64,000 nucleotides of DNA from Paenibacillus sp. FSL A5-0031 (lineage in GTDB: Bacteria; Bacillota; Bacilli; Paenibacillales; Paenibacillaceae). Both the position numbers and the translations under genes were made by a program. Below are positions 61,060 to 64,000 of this stretch, in pieces. The stretch spans positions 188,501 through 252,500 of the forward strand of contig NZ_MRTD01000002.1 of assembly GCF_001956295.1 (NCBI RefSeq), given 5' to 3'. The notes beneath the pieces are model-generated. The model saw only the letters and a list, made by a program, of their open reading frames with translations, was not told where the DNA came from and made no database searches. Each line of letters begins with the position of its first letter. Position 1 is the first letter of the stretch.

Positions 61060-63081
61060 CTATGATGCAGATGCTGCGCCGAATTGCAGCTGATACATCG
61101 CGTAATATTTGCCGCGATGCTCCATAAGCTCATCATGGCTGCCGCGCTCTACAATGACACCGCGATCAAGCACAAGAATTTGATCTGCACTGCGAATCGT
61201 CGACAGGCGATGCGCGATGACGAACGTCGTGCGGCCTTTCTTCAGTACATCAAGCGCCTCTTGAATGATGGCTTCCGTCTCGGTATCAATGCTGGCTGTC
61301 GCCTCATCGAGAATAAGAATAGCCGGATCATAAGCAAGCGCCCTTGCAAAGGAAATCAGCTGCCTTTGACCAGCAGACAGTGTGCTTCCCTTCTCAATAA
61401 CAGGGGCATCAATGCCGCCTTGGAACTGACTGAACATGTCGTAAGCGCCAACGTCACGCAGCGACTGTACAATTTTCTCGCGGCTAATCTCCGGGTTATC
61501 AAGGCTGATGTTCGATGCGATCGTTCCGGTAAATAGGAACGGGTCCTGAAGAACGATACCCATATGCTGCCTTAGCAGCTGCTTAGGCATATCGCGTACA
61601 TCGGTGCCATCTACGATGATCTTCCCCTCGTTCGAATCGTAGAAACGGAACAACAGATTAAGAATCGAGCTTTTGCCTGAGCCGGTATGGCCTACCAGCG
61701 CAACCGTCTGGCCTTGTTGAGCATGGAAGGAAATATTTTTCAGCACATACTCATCCTTTTTATAAGCAAAAGAAACATCCTCAAACTTAACATCGCCCTT
61801 ATAACGGTCCATTTTGCCGGAAACGACATCGATTCCTTCCTCGTCCATCAGCTTAAATACTCGCTCTGCAGATACGCGCGCCGTCTCGAGATTGGATAGC
61901 TGGTTTACGATACCAACGATCGGCGCAAACATACGGTTCATATAATCGATGAATGCGTAAAGCACGCCAACCGATACTGCTCCACGAAGTGAATCGCCCC
62001 AGAACATAATGAGTACAATGAGGAACAATGTATTCCGTATAACATTGACAAGATTATGCGATGTCACAGAGTTGAGGCTGAGCAGCTTGTTTTGATATTT
62101 ATAATAATGCTCATTCATTTCCTCAAATTCCTTCGTCGTCTCCTTCTGACGGCGGAACGCCTGGATAATCGTCATCCCTTGTATCGATTCATTGATCATT
62201 CCGTTGATTTCACTCAGCTTTGATCTAATGATACGGTTATAACGAGCAGCGAATTTACGGTAAACGATAATCCAAATGATGAGGATTGGCACAAGCGGCA
62301 GAGCCAGAAGCGCTAAGCGCACATCAAGCAAGAACAAGGCTCCATAAATAGCCACCATATAAATAACACCTGTAAAGAAATTCGCCAGCACAGCGACATA
62401 CAGCTCGCGTATAGCTTCTGTATCATTTGTCACCCGCGAGACAACCTGCCCAGCCGATAAATTATCATAATAATTGACCGGCAGCCGCTGCGTGTGTGCA
62501 AATATATCCGTACGCATCTTGCGCACGATACGATTCGCTGACGTTTGCAGCATAAGCCGCTGTCCGTAGGTGAAGACAGCTACGAGCAGCAAAAATCCGA
62601 AATACATAGCTGCTAGCTTCATTAACGCCGGAAACTCCGGCTTATAGAAGGAATACAGCTCTTGTGATGTAAGCTGTGTTACTGGATACGAGACCGTTTC
62701 GCCCGTTTCCTTGTTTGTCACCGAGAGATTGTTCCCCTCTACGACACGTTTGCCTTGATCGGATGCCAGCGCATCCTCCAGCCAATAAAATTTGCGTCCA
62801 ACCTGCAGCACGCGAACCTCCTTGCCCTTCTGTTCCGAAGCGGCAAAGTGATCCTCGCGCTTATACCATTTATCTTTATAAAGAACCGCATACTCTTGTT
62901 TTGCTTCGACTTCATGCCATTTCTTCTCGATGCCGAGAATATTCTGGTCAATCATCCGTTTTGCAATTAGCGGTCCCGCAAGCTCTGCGCATACAGCAAG
63001 CACGAGCAGAAGAAGCGCAAGCAGGATCGGTTTTTTATAAAGCATGGCGTATTGAAACAATCGTTTTCCTGTGTTGCCCAT
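61060..63081 (-). CDS. ABC exporter half-transporter, BmrD/YheH-like
   Basis: A 673-aa fused membrane/ATPase subunit, the same length as B. subtilis BmrD (YheH). After TM1 (about 16-36) there is a large extracytoplasmic insertion (about 45-155), a BmrD hallmark, then five more helices to about 380. The NBD (about 430-665) has Walker A GHTGSGKSS, signature LSAGQRQ (A in place of G), Walker B ILILDEATASID with the catalytic Glu, and the switch AHRLST. It partners with the gene at 63104, whose catalytic site is degenerate. Multidrug efflux is likely. Confidence 0.9.
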   Translation of the reverse strand: MGNTGKRLFQYAMLYKKPILLALLLLVLAVCAELAGPLIAKRMIDQNILGIEKKWHEVEAKQEYAVLYKDKWYKREDHFAASEQKGKEVRVLQVGRKFYWLEDALASDQGKRVVEGNNLSVTNKETGETVSYPVTQLTSQELYSFYKPEFPALMKLAAMYFGFLLLVAVFTYGQRLMLQTSANRIVRKMRTDIFAHTQRLPVNYYDNLSAGQVVSRVTNDTEAIRELYVAVLANFFTGVIYMVAIYGALFLLDVRLALLALPLVPILIIWIIVYRKFAARYNRIIRSKLSEINGMINESIQGMTIIQAFRRQKETTKEFEEMNEHYYKYQNKLLSLNSVTSHNLVNVIRNTLFLIVLIMFWGDSLRGAVSVGVLYAFIDYMNRMFAPIVGIVNQLSNLETARVSAERVFKLMDEEGIDVVSGKMDRYKGDVKFEDVSFAYKKDEYVLKNISFHAQQGQTVALVGHTGSGKSSILNLLFRFYDSNEGKIIVDGTDVRDMPKQLLRQHMGIVLQDPFLFTGTIASNISLDNPEISREKIVQSLRDVGAYDMFSQFQGGIDAPVIEKGSTLSAGQRQLISFARALAYDPAILILDEATASIDTETEAIIQEALDVLKKGRTTFVIAHRLSTIRSADQILVLDRGVIVERGSHDELMEHRGKYYAMYQLQFGAASAS

Positions 63082-63103
63082 TGCTCTTCACGCCTCCAAT
63101 TTA

Positions 63104-64000
63104 TTACGTTTCAATAATAGCCTCAAGCTGTTGACGATCATACTGCTCGCGATACCAGCCGCCCATCTCCAGCAACTGCTCATGCGTGCCTTCTTGCACA
63201 ATTCGTCCTTCGTCGAGAACGATAATCCAGTCCGCATGCTGTACTGCAGATAACCGGTGCGTTGTAATGAATGTTGTCTTGCCTGCTCTTTCTGTACGGA
63301 TGCCTTCAATAATCTCGGATTCCGTCTTCCCGTCAACAGCTGACAAAGCATCGTCCATTAGCAATATTTCCGGATCGGCGATAAGGGCACGCGCAATACT
63401 TACGCGCTGCTTCTGTCCGCCGGACAATGCCACGCCTCGCTCGCCTACCATCGTCTCTAGTCCATCCGGCAAAAACTTAATATCTTTGGCGAATGAAGCC
63501 CGCTCGAGTGCTCGCTGCAAATCGGCGTCTGTGCCTTCTTTTAGGCCATAGAAAATGTTTTCGCGAATCGTCTTCGAGAACAAGATCGGCTGCTGCGGCA
63601 CATATCCGACCCAGCCCAGCATATCATCGATTTTCAAGCTGCCAAGCGGCTCTCCAGATATATGAATACTGCCGCGTCCTAGCGGATATTCCCGAAGCAG
63701 CTGCTTCAGCAGTGTAGTCTTGCCGCTGCCTGTTCTGCCTACGATACCAAGCGTCTGCCCTTGCGATAACGCAAAGGAGAGATCAACCAAGTTGTCGACT
63801 TGGGAGGACGGGTAACGGAACGTCACATTTTTGAATTCAACGGACGTTGGTTCATCTACTTTCACCTGCGTTGCTGCATCAGCAACATCAGGCTTATAGC
63901 CAAGTGTTTCACTTACACGATCGAGCGAAGCATTGCCGCGCTGCATAATGTTAATGAGCTCACCGATTGCAAACATCGGCCAGATCAGCATACCAAGAAA
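63104..64000 (-). CDS. ABC exporter half-transporter, BmrC/YheI-like (5' end beyond the window)
   Basis: At least 298 aa; the frame runs through the window end, and its first visible residues (FLGMLIWPMFAIGELIN) are a late membrane helix, so the N-terminal domain lies beyond. The NBD has Walker A GRTGSGKTT, signature LSGGQKQ, and Walker B ILLMDDALSAVD with Asp where the catalytic Glu should be. This matches BmrC, the degenerate partner of BmrCD-type heterodimers. It is 22 bp upstream of the BmrD-like gene. In B. subtilis bmrCD has an upstream leader peptide (bmrB); that region is not visible here. Confidence 0.88.
   Translation of the reverse strand, partial: FLGMLIWPMFAIGELINIMQRGNASLDRVSETLGYKPDVADAATQVKVDEPTSVEFKNVTFRYPSSQVDNLVDLSFALSQGQTLGIVGRTGSGKTTLLKQLLREYPLGRGSIHISGEPLGSLKIDDMLGWVGYVPQQPILFSKTIRENIFYGLKEGTDADLQRALERASFAKDIKFLPDGLETMVGERGVALSGGQKQRVSIARALIADPEILLMDDALSAVDGKTESEIIEGIRTERAGKTTFITTHRLSAVQHADWIIVLDEGRIVQEGTHEQLLEMGGWYREQYDRQQLEAIIET

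Overview
The window looks like chromosome of a Gram-positive, endospore-forming member of the Bacillales, most probably Paenibacillus. Evidence: a prfA-prmC-spoIIR-ywlC-mntP-ywlE block ordered much as in Bacillus subtilis, SLH-domain surface proteins, strong GGAGG ribosome binding sites, an LtaS-type lipoteichoic acid synthase, PerR/KatA, and long intergenic repeat families. I see no rRNA, tRNA, CRISPR array, complete insertion sequence or prophage.

Layout. 0-9.6 kb (mostly minus): a ZTP-type riboswitch facing out of the window (probably toward glyA), then ywlE, mntP, ywlC, spoIIR, prmC, prfA and ychF. Inserted on the plus strand between spoIIR and prmC are an ECF41 sigma factor, its carboxymuconolactone-decarboxylase-like partner with a matching promoter, and an array of 123-bp tandem repeats. 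9.9-16.7 kb: a 47-aa basic protein, a large YcdB/SLH surface protein, a four-gene envelope glycosylation operon (GT2, DUF2304, SMR-like flippase, GT39-like transferase), thioredoxin and an Rrf2 regulator. 16.9-26.8 kb: a small conserved-looking gene behind a palindrome, a kinase-like protein, a TetR-controlled SMR pair, hisC, VanZ, a PrpE-like phosphatase, GNAT, mobA, a GlnRS (unusual in Firmicutes) and an NSS symporter.

26.8-27.9 kb is a gene-poor stretch with a perfect 38-bp palindrome and decayed coding fragments. 27.9-35.4 kb: glutathione peroxidase, DUF2252 and CcdC proteins, a frameshifted PD-(D/E)XK-like nuclease/winged-helix gene, twin 220-bp repeats plus an octanucleotide minisatellite, then katA and a perR/response-regulator operon with PerR-like boxes. 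35.4-36.7 kb is a strand-asymmetric non-coding region ending in a short promoter-to-terminator transcription unit. 36.7-49.8 kb: cardiolipin synthase, dGTPase, nucleoside hydrolase, DUF1540, a VanY-type carboxypeptidase, LtaS, Bcp/VOC/asparaginase, an orphan solute-binding lipoprotein and an AraC/FecB-type regulator with a Fur box. 50-64 kb: PadR, MarR-MMPL, a minimal FAD protein, a GGDEF/EAL protein, a secreted repeat protein, a chemoreceptor and a BmrCD-like heterodimeric ABC exporter cut by the window end.

Themes are peroxide and thiol stress (PerR, KatA, Gpx, Bcp, Trx, Rrf2, ECF41-COE), envelope building and decoration (LtaS, Cls, VanY, VanZ, SLH, glycosylation operon) and drug efflux (SMR pair, MMPL, BmrCD-like). 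No clearly new multi-gene system is evident. The best leads are the 123-bp repeat array, the octamer minisatellite next to twin repeats, the frameshifted nuclease-regulator, the perR-RR operon and the short transcription unit at 36.3 kb. All functions are inferred from reading sequence; no database search was run.
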